This document shows, piece by piece, positions 23,399 to 31,979 of a stretch of DNA of 64,000 bases. Below the pieces are notes generated by a model. The model was not told the origin of the DNA. It did not search any database and was given only the letters and a program-made list of their open reading frames with translations. Position numbers and translations under genes: made by a program. The DNA comes from Bin87 sp965204685 (GTDB taxonomy: Bacteria; Chloroflexota; Dehalococcoidia; Lucifugimonadales; UBA3495): positions 1,116,001-1,180,000 of the forward strand of contig OZ242004.1 of the NCBI GenBank assembly GCA_965204685.1, in the 5' to 3' direction. The first letter of the stretch is position 1. Each line of letters starts with the position of its first letter.

Positions 23399-24263
23399 TC
23401 GTCCCAACGAAGTCCAACTCCAGCAATATCTCGTCCTCCACGCTCACCACAATCGCCACCCTCGGCTTGTCCATCCCGAAGTCGTCGAAGGTGAACATCA
23501 CGCTGGCCATCCCGCTGGCCGTGCCGTCCCCTGGAAAGTCCACCGTCGCGTCCCAGGTTACCTCGCGGGTCTGATCCCGAACCGTCAGATTTCCGGTGAT
23601 GGTGAAGTCCACCGGCCCCGATGCGTCACTCAGCGACGCCGGCAGCCCGTCGATTGCCGTGGGCTCGAACACCACCTCTGGATAGGTGTCCGTCAGCAGG
23701 GTCCGGTTCCGCACGTACCCATCCCGCCGGTTGCTGTCCGTCCGCAGCGTCGCTGCCTGGACCGCGATCCGGCTCTCCTCCGCCACCACGTTGCCGTCAG
23801 CATCAAAGGCGATGCTCCCCGCCACATCCTGGGTTTCCCCCGTGGCTATCTTGAACCCGGTGTTGGCCAGAACCTCCTCCACCTTGTAGCGTGCGATTGT
23901 TCCCTCGCTCAGCGTGAAAACGGTGGCGCCGTCCATCATCGCTGGCGCTTCCGTCGGGGCAGCTGCCGGCGCTTCGGTGGCCGGCACCACCTCGGTGGGA
24001 GCCGTGGTCGCTGCCGCCGCGGGAGTCTCCGTCGGCGCGGCCGGAGCCGCCGGGGCTGCGGGCGCGGCCGGAGCTACAGGAGCCGCCGGGGCTGCGGGCG
24101 CGGCCGGAGCAGCAGGTGCCGCAGGTGCCGCGGGCTCGGCCGGAGCAGCCGGAGACGCCGGGGCTGCGGACGGTTCCGGAGCCGGGCCGCCGCAGGCAAC
24201 CGTTAGCAACACTGCGGTGAGAACCAGCGCGAGAAGTGAGGCGAAAGAGGGTAAAAAGCGCAT
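23385..24263 (-). CDS. YceI-like lipoprotein with Ala/Pro linker
   Basis: A 292-residue secreted lipoprotein. The signal peptide ends in the lipobox LTVAC, with Cys at about residue 24. A low-complexity APAAP linker of about 85 residues follows, then a YceI-like beta-barrel (ARYKVEEVLANTGFKIATGET, GSIAFDADGNV, DGYVRNRTLLTDTYPEVVF, TGNLTVRDQTREVTWDATV) that usually binds a lipid or isoprenoid. The ATG at 24263 has AGGAG upstream. Its end overlaps the convergent peptidase by 14 bases. Confidence 0.88.
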   Translation of the reverse strand: MRFLPSFASLLALVLTAVLLTVACGGPAPEPSAAPASPAAPAEPAAPAAPAAPAAPAAPAAPVAPAAPAAPAAPAAPTETPAAAATTAPTEVVPATEAPAAAPTEAPAMMDGATVFTLSEGTIARYKVEEVLANTGFKIATGETQDVAGSIAFDADGNVVAEESRIAVQAATLRTDSNRRDGYVRNRTLLTDTYPEVVFEPTAIDGLPASLSDASGPVDFTITGNLTVRDQTREVTWDATVDFPGDGTASGMASVMFTFDDFGMDKPRVAIVVSVEDEILLELDFVGTITGP

Positions 24264-24306
24264 CAAGACGATCTCCTGAAGTTATGGGTGTCAGGGCGTT
24301 CCACTG

Positions 24307-24315
24307 ATTCTAACA
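24307..24315 (-). promoter_or_regulatory. Extended -10 element (TGT-TAGAAT) of the lipoprotein gene
   Basis: Minus-strand TGT followed by TAGAAT, 44 bases before the lipoprotein ATG. The plus-strand TACAAT at 24339-24344 serves the divergent monooxygenase gene. Confidence 0.5.
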
Positions 24316-24338
24316 TTGCCCGCTTCAGGGGGCGGGGG

Positions 24339-24344
24339 TACAAT
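24339..24344 (+). promoter_or_regulatory. -10 element (TACAAT) of the monooxygenase gene
   Basis: TACAAT 35 bases before the ATG at 24380; no TG extension and no clear -35. Confidence 0.4.
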
Positions 24345-24379
24345 CTCGCCAACATTCGCCACCAGGGGAGCAATCCATC

Positions 24380-25525
24380 ATGAAATTCGGCCTGGCCTAC
24401 GAAATGCAGCGTCCCGAACTGGACGATCACGCCGTCATCGAGGAAACCATCGAGCAGGTCTGCCTGGCCGACGAGATGGGCTTCGATTATGTCTGGTTCG
24501 TGGAGCATCATTTCCTCACCACCTTCAGCATGTCGCCCTGCCCAGAGGTCATTTTCGGCGCACTCAGCCGCCTGACCAAGCGCATCCGCCTGGGTTTCGG
24601 CGTCGTCATCCTGCCCTACCACCATCCCGTGCGCGTCGCCGAGCGCGTGGCAATGGTTGACCACCTGACCAACGGCCGGGTCGACATGGGCACGGGTCGC
24701 AGCGCCGCCTACGAGCAGACCGGCATGGGCATCGACCCCCGCGAAACTCGCGAGATGTGGGAGGAGTCCCTGAAAATGATCCCGCAGATCTGGGACTCGG
24801 ACTACTTCGAGTGGGAAGGCAAATACTGGAACGTCCCGCCGCGCCAGGTGCTGCCCAAGCCCTACCAGCAGCCGCATCCGCCCATCTGGGTCGCCGCCCT
24901 CCAGCCGGCCACCTACGAGCTGGCCGCCGAAAGGGGCATCGGCGTCATGGCCCTGGGCGTCAGCGCCCCGTCCGTCCTTGAGCCCCACATCGCCGCCTAC
25001 CGCGAGAACATCAAGAAGGCTCATCCGGTGGGCCAGTTCGTCAACAACCAGTGGCTCAGTTCCGTGTTCGGCCTCTGCGGACCCGACAACAGCGCCACCC
25101 GACAGCTCTGCACCGACTCCCTGAAGACCTTCTTCGGGCCCGGCCGTCCCTACGTCCAGGATCAAAAGGACGTCTACTCCCGCCTGCTGGACCAGTGGGG
25201 CGGCATCCCCGACCACCTGCAGCAGAACTTCTCCCGCTACGTCGACGTTCCCGCCGAGGGCGCAGAAGCCGACGGCTCCGTCGACCTTTCCGGCGGCACC
25301 GCCCTGGCCCAGAAGATATGGGAGGAGTTCGACGCCGACACCCTGGCCGAGCGCGGCGTCATCGTCGCCGGCGACCCCGACAGCTGCATCCAGGCCGCCA
25401 AGCTCCACGAGGCCACCGGCGTCGATCAGCTCCAGTTCCTCATGGCCACCGAGACCGTGGCCCACGACAAGGTCATGGAATCCATCGAGATGTTCGGCAA
25501 GCACGTCTTCCCGGCGTTCCGGTAA
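24380..25525 (+). CDS. Luciferase-like FMN-dependent monooxygenase (2)
   Basis: A 381-residue TIM-barrel flavin monooxygenase. Signatures are MKFGLAYEMQRP, ADEMGFDYVWFVEHHF, RLGFGVVILPYHHPVRVAERVAM, NGRVDMGTGRSA and KPYQQPHPPIWVAA. The C-terminus carries GVIVAGDPDSCIQAAKLHEATGVDQLQFL, the F420/FMN-binding end. GGGGAG precedes the ATG. It is a paralogue of the genes at 4819 and 26146, about a third identical by eye. Substrate unknown. Confidence 0.9.
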   Translation: MKFGLAYEMQRPELDDHAVIEETIEQVCLADEMGFDYVWFVEHHFLTTFSMSPCPEVIFGALSRLTKRIRLGFGVVILPYHHPVRVAERVAMVDHLTNGRVDMGTGRSAAYEQTGMGIDPRETREMWEESLKMIPQIWDSDYFEWEGKYWNVPPRQVLPKPYQQPHPPIWVAALQPATYELAAERGIGVMALGVSAPSVLEPHIAAYRENIKKAHPVGQFVNNQWLSSVFGLCGPDNSATRQLCTDSLKTFFGPGRPYVQDQKDVYSRLLDQWGGIPDHLQQNFSRYVDVPAEGAEADGSVDLSGGTALAQKIWEEFDADTLAERGVIVAGDPDSCIQAAKLHEATGVDQLQFLMATETVAHDKVMESIEMFGKHVFPAFR

Positions 25526-25612
25526 GGTGCCCGCAACGTCGGATTTGTAGCCGTCAATGATCGACCACCGATCACGGCGCCGCCGACAAATGCTCTGGGA
25601 AAAGTGTTCCTG

Positions 25613-26083
25613 ATGACCTCCTCAATGCCAAAACCCGGAAGCAGCCTGTTGAAGCGCGCGGAAGACAGTTACTACCAGATGCTATGCGAGCGTAAGATCT
25701 GGTGTGTCCTCTACGACTGGTTCGACTACGCCGTTGTCATTGAAAAGGATATGATCGTCGACATGATGAGTGTCGGCCGCAGCGACGGCCTCATCGATCG
25801 TGAGGAACACATTCGCGCACTTCGCTCAGACATCATTGCTCGTGATGACGGAGTTGGGGATCGAGAAGGCGACTTGGGTGTTGTGGAAGCGTCGACGGTT
25901 CTGGAAGCCAACACCTTGCATGACGCTGCCAGTCGAGCGGAAATCATCCGACGAGTCACTGGCATAACTACTCACGCCTTTGCCGTGGCATTTCACGATT
26001 GGCATGAAGACCTCAACACACTCGCTCAACAATTGGGTGTCACGGTTATCCAATTCCGACCTCGGGAATTTGAAGACCTTTAG
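25613..26083 (+). CDS. Nuclease-fold-like domain protein, short form (family A)
   Basis: A 156-residue protein whose second half (LRSDIIARDD, LGVVEASTVLEANTLHDAASRAEIIRR, HAFAVAF, LGVTVIQF) matches the C-terminal domain of the 15989-16813 protein and the 2051-2587 protein. Like the latter it lacks a coiled coil. The first part holds an RKIWCVLYDWFDYAVVIEKD segment rich in aromatics. A GTG at 25604 is an alternative start. A strong terminator begins at its stop codon. Possible PD-(D/E)XK relative with altered active site. Confidence 0.6.
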   Translation: MTSSMPKPGSSLLKRAEDSYYQMLCERKIWCVLYDWFDYAVVIEKDMIVDMMSVGRSDGLIDREEHIRALRSDIIARDDGVGDREGDLGVVEASTVLEANTLHDAASRAEIIRRVTGITTHAFAVAFHDWHEDLNTLAQQLGVTVIQFRPREFEDL

Positions 26084-26105
26084 GGGCGACCGTTCTGGTC
26101 GCCCC
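26083..26105. terminator. Intrinsic terminator after the 25613 gene
   Basis: GGGGCGACC and GGTCGCCCC pair over a 5-base loop, followed by CATTCTTTGT on the plus strand. Confidence 0.8.
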
Positions 26106-26145
26106 CATTCTTTGTCGTCGGTTGCCAATCAGGCCGTCACATCGG

Positions 26146-27231
26146 CTATCCCGTCAAATCGCTCACCCGGGGCGCCACCTCCTCGGCGATCAGCCGCAGG
26201 CAGTCCATCTCCCACTGGTGGTCGTCCGGGTCCTGCGTGATGCACAGCATGTGGCCGAAGCCGCCCACCTCGTCATACAGCGCCCGGATCCGCTGGGCGC
26301 ACTCGTCGGGGTCACCCACGATCCAGATGTTGTCCATCATGTAGTCAACGGTGAGATCATCGTCGCTCATGTTGGGATCGATCTTGGTGGCCTGGATCAG
26401 TCCCGAGCCCAGCCGATTGGGCAACTGGTGTTGCAGGTAGTTCCGGCCCAACACCGCGTGGGCCCGCTCCCGCGCCTCCTCGCTGGTTTCCGCCACGAAC
26501 ACGTCCCGCCCAATCCGCCAGTCGGACCGGTGCGCCTCACGACCGGCCTCGGCGGCGGCGTCCTCCACAGTAGTCCAGTGGTCGGCCAGGTACTTGGGAG
26601 CCAGGTTGCTGCTGCTCATGGGGATGTAGCCCTCGCGCCCGGCCACCCGGATGCTGCTGCTCCCGATGGACGTGGCGGCCACGCCAATGGGCGGGTGCGG
26701 CTGCTGCAGCGGCTTCATGTGCAGCCCCCGCTCCAGCACCGGGTCAAGCTCAGGGGCCTCGATGTCAAAGAACTCCCCGTGATACGAGAACTGCCCCTCC
26801 GACGCCCACAGACTCAGCACAATGTCCAGCACCTCGGCGGCCCTGCGGCGCACGTCGTCGCCCTGGCTCGGGTCCATGCCGAAAAGCTGCAAGTCGGTGG
26901 GGATGGCACGGTGCCCGATACCCCAGTACAGCCGTCCCCGCGTCAGGTGGTCCAGCATGGCGATGCGGTGCGCCAGCTCGATGGGATTGTGGATGGGCAG
27001 CAGCGTCACCCCCGTGGCCAGCCGGATGTTCTCCGTCAGCGCCGACGCCTTGGCAATCAGCAGGTCGGGAAACGGCGCGTTTTCCCAGCGCTCGGTGAGG
27101 TGCTCGCCGATCCATGCCTCGTGAAACCCCAGCCGGTCCGCCTCCTGCAAGAGGTCAAGGTCACGGTCGTAGGAATCGGCGTAGGAACGGTGCGGCGGAT
27201 GCAGCGGCATCATAAACAGCCCGAATTGCAT
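26146..27231 (-). CDS. Luciferase-like FMN-dependent monooxygenase (3)
   Basis: A 361-residue paralogue of the other two monooxygenases: MQFGLFMMPLHPP start, ADRLGFHEAWIGEHLTERWE, RLATGVTLLPIHNPIELAHR, RGRLYWGIGHRAIPTD and a C-terminal IVGDPDECAQRIRALYDEVGG. The ATG at 27231 has CAGGAG upstream; a reading from 27291 lacks one. The LHPP and SYADSY region near residue 12 is typical of the limonene-monooxygenase-like subgroup. Substrate unknown. Confidence 0.9.
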   Translation of the reverse strand: MQFGLFMMPLHPPHRSYADSYDRDLDLLQEADRLGFHEAWIGEHLTERWENAPFPDLLIAKASALTENIRLATGVTLLPIHNPIELAHRIAMLDHLTRGRLYWGIGHRAIPTDLQLFGMDPSQGDDVRRRAAEVLDIVLSLWASEGQFSYHGEFFDIEAPELDPVLERGLHMKPLQQPHPPIGVAATSIGSSSIRVAGREGYIPMSSSNLAPKYLADHWTTVEDAAAEAGREAHRSDWRIGRDVFVAETSEEARERAHAVLGRNYLQHQLPNRLGSGLIQATKIDPNMSDDDLTVDYMMDNIWIVGDPDECAQRIRALYDEVGGFGHMLCITQDPDDHQWEMDCLRLIAEEVAPRVSDLTG

Positions 27232-27297
27232 GGTATTACTCCTGGCTCGGTTGGTGGCTGCAAGAATAACCCACCCTGCCACCGGCGGCAACGCGGG

Positions 27298-27795
27298 CTA
27301 AGTGAGCCGCTCGACCTGATAGTCGGGGAAAGCGGTGTTCCAATCTTCGATATTGAACACACCACATCGATGCACAATGGGGCGGGCCCACGAGGTCGAT
27401 GTTGGTAGTCCAGCGGGAAGATTACGCTCCAGCACCTCTAATCGTCTCGACAGCAACGGTCTGTCTTCTATGGCGATCAGCACAAAGTAGTCAATCGGTT
27501 TGTCGGCACGGCCTGCCGCCCATTCGTAAAGAAAAGTGTCGCGGAACTTGTACTTCAGGTCTTCGTCGAATTCACTCTCTTGTAGGTTCTGAACGGCAGT
27601 GGCGCGATATCGATCCGGGATGTTTGGGTTCTCTGGGTCTTTGAACTCAATGAAAAGGTAGCGGTCGTGCAGCTCTATGATAAAGTCCACCGCCTTCATG
27701 CAATGGCTCAATCCATGACTGATGTCATCGAATCTTCGCGCCTGCACCACGTTATTGAAGGTAACTTGTAGATCGTCTTCGGTGAACGCGGTCAT
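27298..27795 (-). CDS. PD-(D/E)XK nuclease-like protein coupled to AAA ATPase
   Basis: A 165-residue protein. HCMKAVDFIIELHDRYLFIEFKDPENP contains an Asp followed after about ten residues by E-F-K, the spacing of PD-(D/E)XK nucleases. A later YFVLIAIEDRPLLSRRLEVL strand-helix pair would complete the fold. Its start overlaps the ATPase stop by four bases (ATGA), so translation is coupled. It probably acts as the effector of a two-gene ATPase-nuclease module. I do not recognise the family. Confidence 0.65.
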   Translation of the reverse strand: MTAFTEDDLQVTFNNVVQARRFDDISHGLSHCMKAVDFIIELHDRYLFIEFKDPENPNIPDRYRATAVQNLQESEFDEDLKYKFRDTFLYEWAAGRADKPIDYFVLIAIEDRPLLSRRLEVLERNLPAGLPTSTSWARPIVHRCGVFNIEDWNTAFPDYQVERLT

Positions 27796-28778
27796 GGGAC
27801 ACGTCTCATGCTGCGCTCAATTTGGCGATCGTAAAGGTCGTCAAAGGCTTCGCCAATCGCATTGGGGTGAATATCGAGATACTGTCCTGTGGTACGGCAC
27901 GCGATCTCGCCGGTCTCATCCCGGTACAGCGCGTGGAAGGCCACCGCGTCCTCCTCCGTCATTTGCAGGTCAAGCTCCTTCAGTATCACGTAGTCGTGCG
28001 TGGCGAAGAAAACCTGCACACCCGCCCGCTGCAACTCCAGCAACACTCCGATGACCACGCGGAACATCTTGGGGTTGAGGTTGGTTTCCGGCTCGTCCCA
28101 AAACAGGACGGAGCCCTCGGGCAGAGAGCCGTTGCGTATCAGCAGCCACAGCAACCCCAACTTGCGCCACCCCTCGGCGAGCAGTGTGAATTCCAGGTCC
28201 CTCTGCTCGTTGCTCAGGAAAAACTCCTCGCCCTTGACCGTCACCTTACCCCCGATGACGCTCTCCAAGCTTTCGAGCATCTGCCCGTGCGCCTTGTCAA
28301 TGGGTTCACGCAATGCAGGAAGATAGGCGCGGTGCAAAATGTCCCGATAAATTTCTTCGAAATGCACCTCGCGGGCAGCATAGAGGGACAAAAAGCCGGG
28401 CGCGTTGGCCAGCATCTCTTTTGGCGGGATGTACGTGCTGGTAATCGGCAAGCCCGTATCGGTTTCGGTGTGTATACTCCTTGCGTGGAAGACAATGGAT
28501 AATTTCCTGTCGCCGGCATACACGGCCGCTGATGCCAACATAGCCGGTTGTTTGATCAGTCGGTCCAACCACCGGCCTGATGGCAGAAACGCCCCCAGTA
28601 ACCTGTCCTTAAAGATGTCATCCGGTTTGAAAGCGCCGCAGGCCGCGTAGCAAACCTTCATCAAGTGAGTTTTCCCCGTTCCATTGGCGCCGATGAAGGC
28701 GTTGATGCCGGGCGAAAATTCCACCGTCAAATCATCAAAGGCGGTGAACTTTTGCAGTTTTACCCTGGTCAGCGTCAT
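27792..28778 (-). CDS. AAA/ABC-type ATPase (OLD/RecF-like)
   Basis: A 328-residue ATPase. The Walker A GANGTGKT is at residues 30-37, after the MTLTRVKLQKFTAFDDLTVEF start seen in RecF, OLD and AriA-like ATPases. Walker B is VLFWDEPETNLNP near residue 225, and FFATHDYVILKEL provides the switch His. No Toprim domain is fused, unlike OLD. Its partner gene encodes a nuclease-like protein in a 4-base overlap, and a HEPN gene is divergent. Such ATPases typically sense phage or DNA ends and license an effector. Confidence 0.85.
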   Translation of the reverse strand: MTLTRVKLQKFTAFDDLTVEFSPGINAFIGANGTGKTHLMKVCYAACGAFKPDDIFKDRLLGAFLPSGRWLDRLIKQPAMLASAAVYAGDRKLSIVFHARSIHTETDTGLPITSTYIPPKEMLANAPGFLSLYAAREVHFEEIYRDILHRAYLPALREPIDKAHGQMLESLESVIGGKVTVKGEEFFLSNEQRDLEFTLLAEGWRKLGLLWLLIRNGSLPEGSVLFWDEPETNLNPKMFRVVIGVLLELQRAGVQVFFATHDYVILKELDLQMTEEDAVAFHALYRDETGEIACRTTGQYLDIHPNAIGEAFDDLYDRQIERSMRRVP

Positions 28779-28845
28779 AGCGTCCCCCGCCGGCTTATCG
28801 GCATGATTTGATGCTAGACCGTCGGGCCGGCACTGTCAAACCTGG

Positions 28846-28854
28846 TGCTATACT
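28846..28854 (+). promoter_or_regulatory. Extended -10 element (TGC-TATACT) of the HEPN gene
   Basis: TGC followed by TATACT, 22 bases before the ATG at 28876, with GGGAGG as ribosome site between. Confidence 0.6.
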
Positions 28855-28875
28855 CTCGTTCGGGAGGGAATCAAC

Positions 28876-29565
28876 ATGAACTCGGATGAAATTGTCAATA
28901 GGCTAACCGCTGCGACACTGGAGACAACGTGGAGAAGTAACCCCGATTCAGAGCAACGGCAAAACCCGTTTAACCTCCGGATGCGCCGCGCCACCAGCTG
29001 GCTGGCAAGAGCCGAGCAGGAACAGGATGACCCGGATGCCGCATTCATCTTCTACTGGATTGCCTTCAACGCGGCTTATTCCGGTAACATTGCCGGAGAA
29101 AGAAGGGCGTTCAAAGCGTACTTTGGTAAAATGCTGGCATTGAGAGACGGCAGAGTGATTTTCAGCGAGATGAGCAGCAAGTTTGCCGAGGCTATCAGCA
29201 AGTTCATACCCAACCAGTACGTATTTCCCGATTTTTGGACCGGCGACATTTTCCAACAAGCCGACCCGCAAGTTTGGGAACCGTCGCTGGATAGAAGCAT
29301 AAGCCGTTTCCATCGGGCTATCGAAAACGATAACATCAGGGACATCCTTGAGGAGTTGTTTGACCGCTTATATGTGCTTCGCAACCAGTTGATTCACGGC
29401 GGCGCAACCTGGCAAGGCGGAGTGAACCGTAACCAGGTGCGGGATGGGGCTGCGATTATGGCTTTCCTCGTCCCTCACTTCATCAACCTTATGCTGGACA
29501 ACTCCACTGCTGATTGGGGTATTCCCCCTTATGCCGCCGGTACAATACTGCTGCCATCCATCTAA
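28876..29565 (+). CDS. HEPN-domain protein
   Basis: A 229-residue helical protein with the catalytic HEPN motif RX4H: R169 and H174 in LRNQLIHGG. The earlier FIFYWIAFNAAYSG helix matches Apea/MAE_28990-type HEPN proteins. Predicted metal-independent RNase. It is transcribed away from the AAA ATPase gene across a 97-base gap. The next gene (SppA) starts 24 bases downstream but is unrelated. Confidence 0.82.
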   Translation: MNSDEIVNRLTAATLETTWRSNPDSEQRQNPFNLRMRRATSWLARAEQEQDDPDAAFIFYWIAFNAAYSGNIAGERRAFKAYFGKMLALRDGRVIFSEMSSKFAEAISKFIPNQYVFPDFWTGDIFQQADPQVWEPSLDRSISRFHRAIENDNIRDILEELFDRLYVLRNQLIHGGATWQGGVNRNQVRDGAAIMAFLVPHFINLMLDNSTADWGIPPYAAGTILLPSI

Positions 29566-29588
29566 AAGTGAAGAGGTTTCACTCTACC

Positions 29589-30422
29589 ATGCCCCTTTTC
29601 AAACGTCGCCCCGGCATCGCCGTCGTCGAAATGCACGGCGTCATTGGCGCCGCCATCAAGGAACCCGACTACTCGCGCATCTTCGAGCGCGTGGCCAGCA
29701 ACCGCAAGATCGGCGCCCTGGTGCTGGACATCGACTCCCCCGGCGGCTCCGCCACCGCCAGCGACCTGCTCTACGAGAGCGTCCTCCGCGTCGCCCAGCG
29801 CAAGCCCGTTGTCGCCTACATCCGCGGCCTGGGCGCTTCGGGCGGCTATTACATCGCCTGCGGAGCCGGCACCATCATGGCCTCCCGCGCCGCCCTGGTG
29901 GGCTCCATTGGCGTGATCTACATGCGGCCGATCCTCGAACAGCTATTGAGCAAGATCGGCATCGAGATCTCCATCTTCAAGGGCGGGCACCTGAAGGACA
30001 TGTCCGGTTTCTGGCGGCACCCTACCGATGAAGAGGCCGGAAAGTTCGAGGGCCTGATCGCCCAGATTTATGCCCTGTTCGTGTCCGTCGTCGCCGACAG
30101 CCGCAGGATGACCCCTGAAGAAGCCATTGAACTCGCCACGGGAGAGCTGTACACCGCCCCGTCCGCCCAGGACCGCCGCCTCATCGACGGCATGGGCAAT
30201 TTCGACGACGCCGTGGCCGAGGCCATGCGACAAAGCGGTGCCCGCCGCCGGATCCGCAGGTTCCGACCCAAGCGCCCGTTCATGGAACGGCTGAGCCCCT
30301 TCCGTGGGTCCTCCGCGCAGTGGCGCGCCCTGTCCGGCCTGGCCTCTCTGGCCGCCGGCGGCATCTACATGCTGGAACCCGGGTTCCTCGGTCACGCCCT
30401 GGGCGACGCCGGCGACGACTGA
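29589..30422 (+). CDS. sppA: S49 signal peptide peptidase SppA-like
   Basis: A 277-residue serine protease of family S49 that degrades cleaved signal peptides and membrane proteins. The nucleophile is Ser84 in GLGASGGYYIA and the general base Lys136 in GGHLKDMSG; the 52-residue spacing equals that of Bacillus SppA. VGSIGVIYM is also conserved. Unusually, the only clear TM segment is near the C-terminus (GLASLAAGGIYML), not the N-terminus. A longer in-frame start at 29514 would overlap the HEPN gene. Confidence 0.9.
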   Translation: MPLFKRRPGIAVVEMHGVIGAAIKEPDYSRIFERVASNRKIGALVLDIDSPGGSATASDLLYESVLRVAQRKPVVAYIRGLGASGGYYIACGAGTIMASRAALVGSIGVIYMRPILEQLLSKIGIEISIFKGGHLKDMSGFWRHPTDEEAGKFEGLIAQIYALFVSVVADSRRMTPEEAIELATGELYTAPSAQDRRLIDGMGNFDDAVAEAMRQSGARRRIRRFRPKRPFMERLSPFRGSSAQWRALSGLASLAAGGIYMLEPGFLGHALGDAGDD

Positions 30423-30429
30423 CCCGCGC

Positions 30430-31254
<825 letters not shown>

Positions 31255-31263
31255 AATGACGCC

Positions 31264-31269
31264 AGTATA
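31264..31269 (-). promoter_or_regulatory. -10 element (TATACT) of mazG
   Basis: Minus-strand TATACT whose expected start site is three bases before the ATG at 31254. The transcript is then either nearly leaderless or has a 54-base leader to the ATG at 31203. Confidence 0.45.
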
Positions 31270-31300
31270 TCCCAGCCTCCAATCCCGCGCGTCGCCGCAC

Positions 31301-31315
31301 GTTTGATAATCAAAC
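31301..31315. promoter_or_regulatory. Palindrome in the mazG/Uma2 divergent region
   Basis: GTTTGAT-A-ATCAAAC is a perfect inverted repeat. It is followed by two direct copies of CCTGTTAATCG at 31330-31340 and 31348-31358, 18 bases apart. Operator candidate; no cognate regulator known. Confidence 0.4.
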
Positions 31316-31382
31316 CACCCTTCGGGTAACCTGTTAATCGGTCGCAGCCTGTTAATCGAAAGCCCGCCACCGGAGCCTTGCC

Positions 31383-31979
31383 ATGGCAACGAAACCCATC
31401 GTCACCGGCGCCCGCATGTCCGTCGCCGAGTTCCTCGACCTTCCCGACACGGAAGAACGGAACAAAATGGAACTGGACGACGGAGAGCTTTACATCATGC
31501 CCAGACCTCGATTTGTCCACCAATTTTTGGTCATGCGGATTGTCCTGTACATCGCGAATTATCTGGACAACTTCGCTGAGCCGCCTGCTTCAGTCCACAT
31601 CGACCCCGTCACCATCCTCTCGCGGGAGCCGGGCTATGTCCTGATACCCGACCTGATCGTTATCCTCTCCGGCCGGCCCAATATGATTGTAGGTGGTTAT
31701 CTTGAAGGTGTACCGGACATCGCGGTTGAAGTCCTCTCATCCGACCGCAACCGCGATCTCATCCGCAAACGGCAACTCTACGCAGACGCCGGCGTTTCCG
31801 AGTACTGGATCTTCGACCCCGTAAACGACACGGCCTTGCTGCTGGAACTCCGCGACGGCGACTACGTGCAGCGCAGTCTTCTCACCGCTTCCGACACTCT
31901 GACCACACCCCTACTCCCCAGCCTCGCCATTCCGTTGGCCGACATATTCCACCATCGCCAGCGCCCGGCTGATGACTGA
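31383..31979 (+). CDS. Uma2-family (DUF820) putative endonuclease
   Basis: A 198-residue Uma2 protein with the PD-(D/E)XK core: MSVAEFLDLPD, MELDDGELYIMP, LIPDLIVIL (Asp), DIAVEVLSSDRNRD (Glu of ExxS type), then RKRQLYADAGVSEYWIFDP. Function in vivo is unknown; the family is expanded in cyanobacteria and Chloroflexota. Its end overlaps the next gene by eight bases. One other intact copy (33630) and one remnant (4507) occur here. Confidence 0.88.
   Translation: MATKPIVTGARMSVAEFLDLPDTEERNKMELDDGELYIMPRPRFVHQFLVMRIVLYIANYLDNFAEPPASVHIDPVTILSREPGYVLIPDLIVILSGRPNMIVGGYLEGVPDIAVEVLSSDRNRDLIRKRQLYADAGVSEYWIFDPVNDTALLLELRDGDYVQRSLLTASDTLTTPLLPSLAIPLADIFHHRQRPADD

Noticed and set aside
23914..24279. 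Plus-strand Ala/Gly-rich frame
   Set aside because: Antisense to the low-complexity APAAP linker of the lipoprotein.
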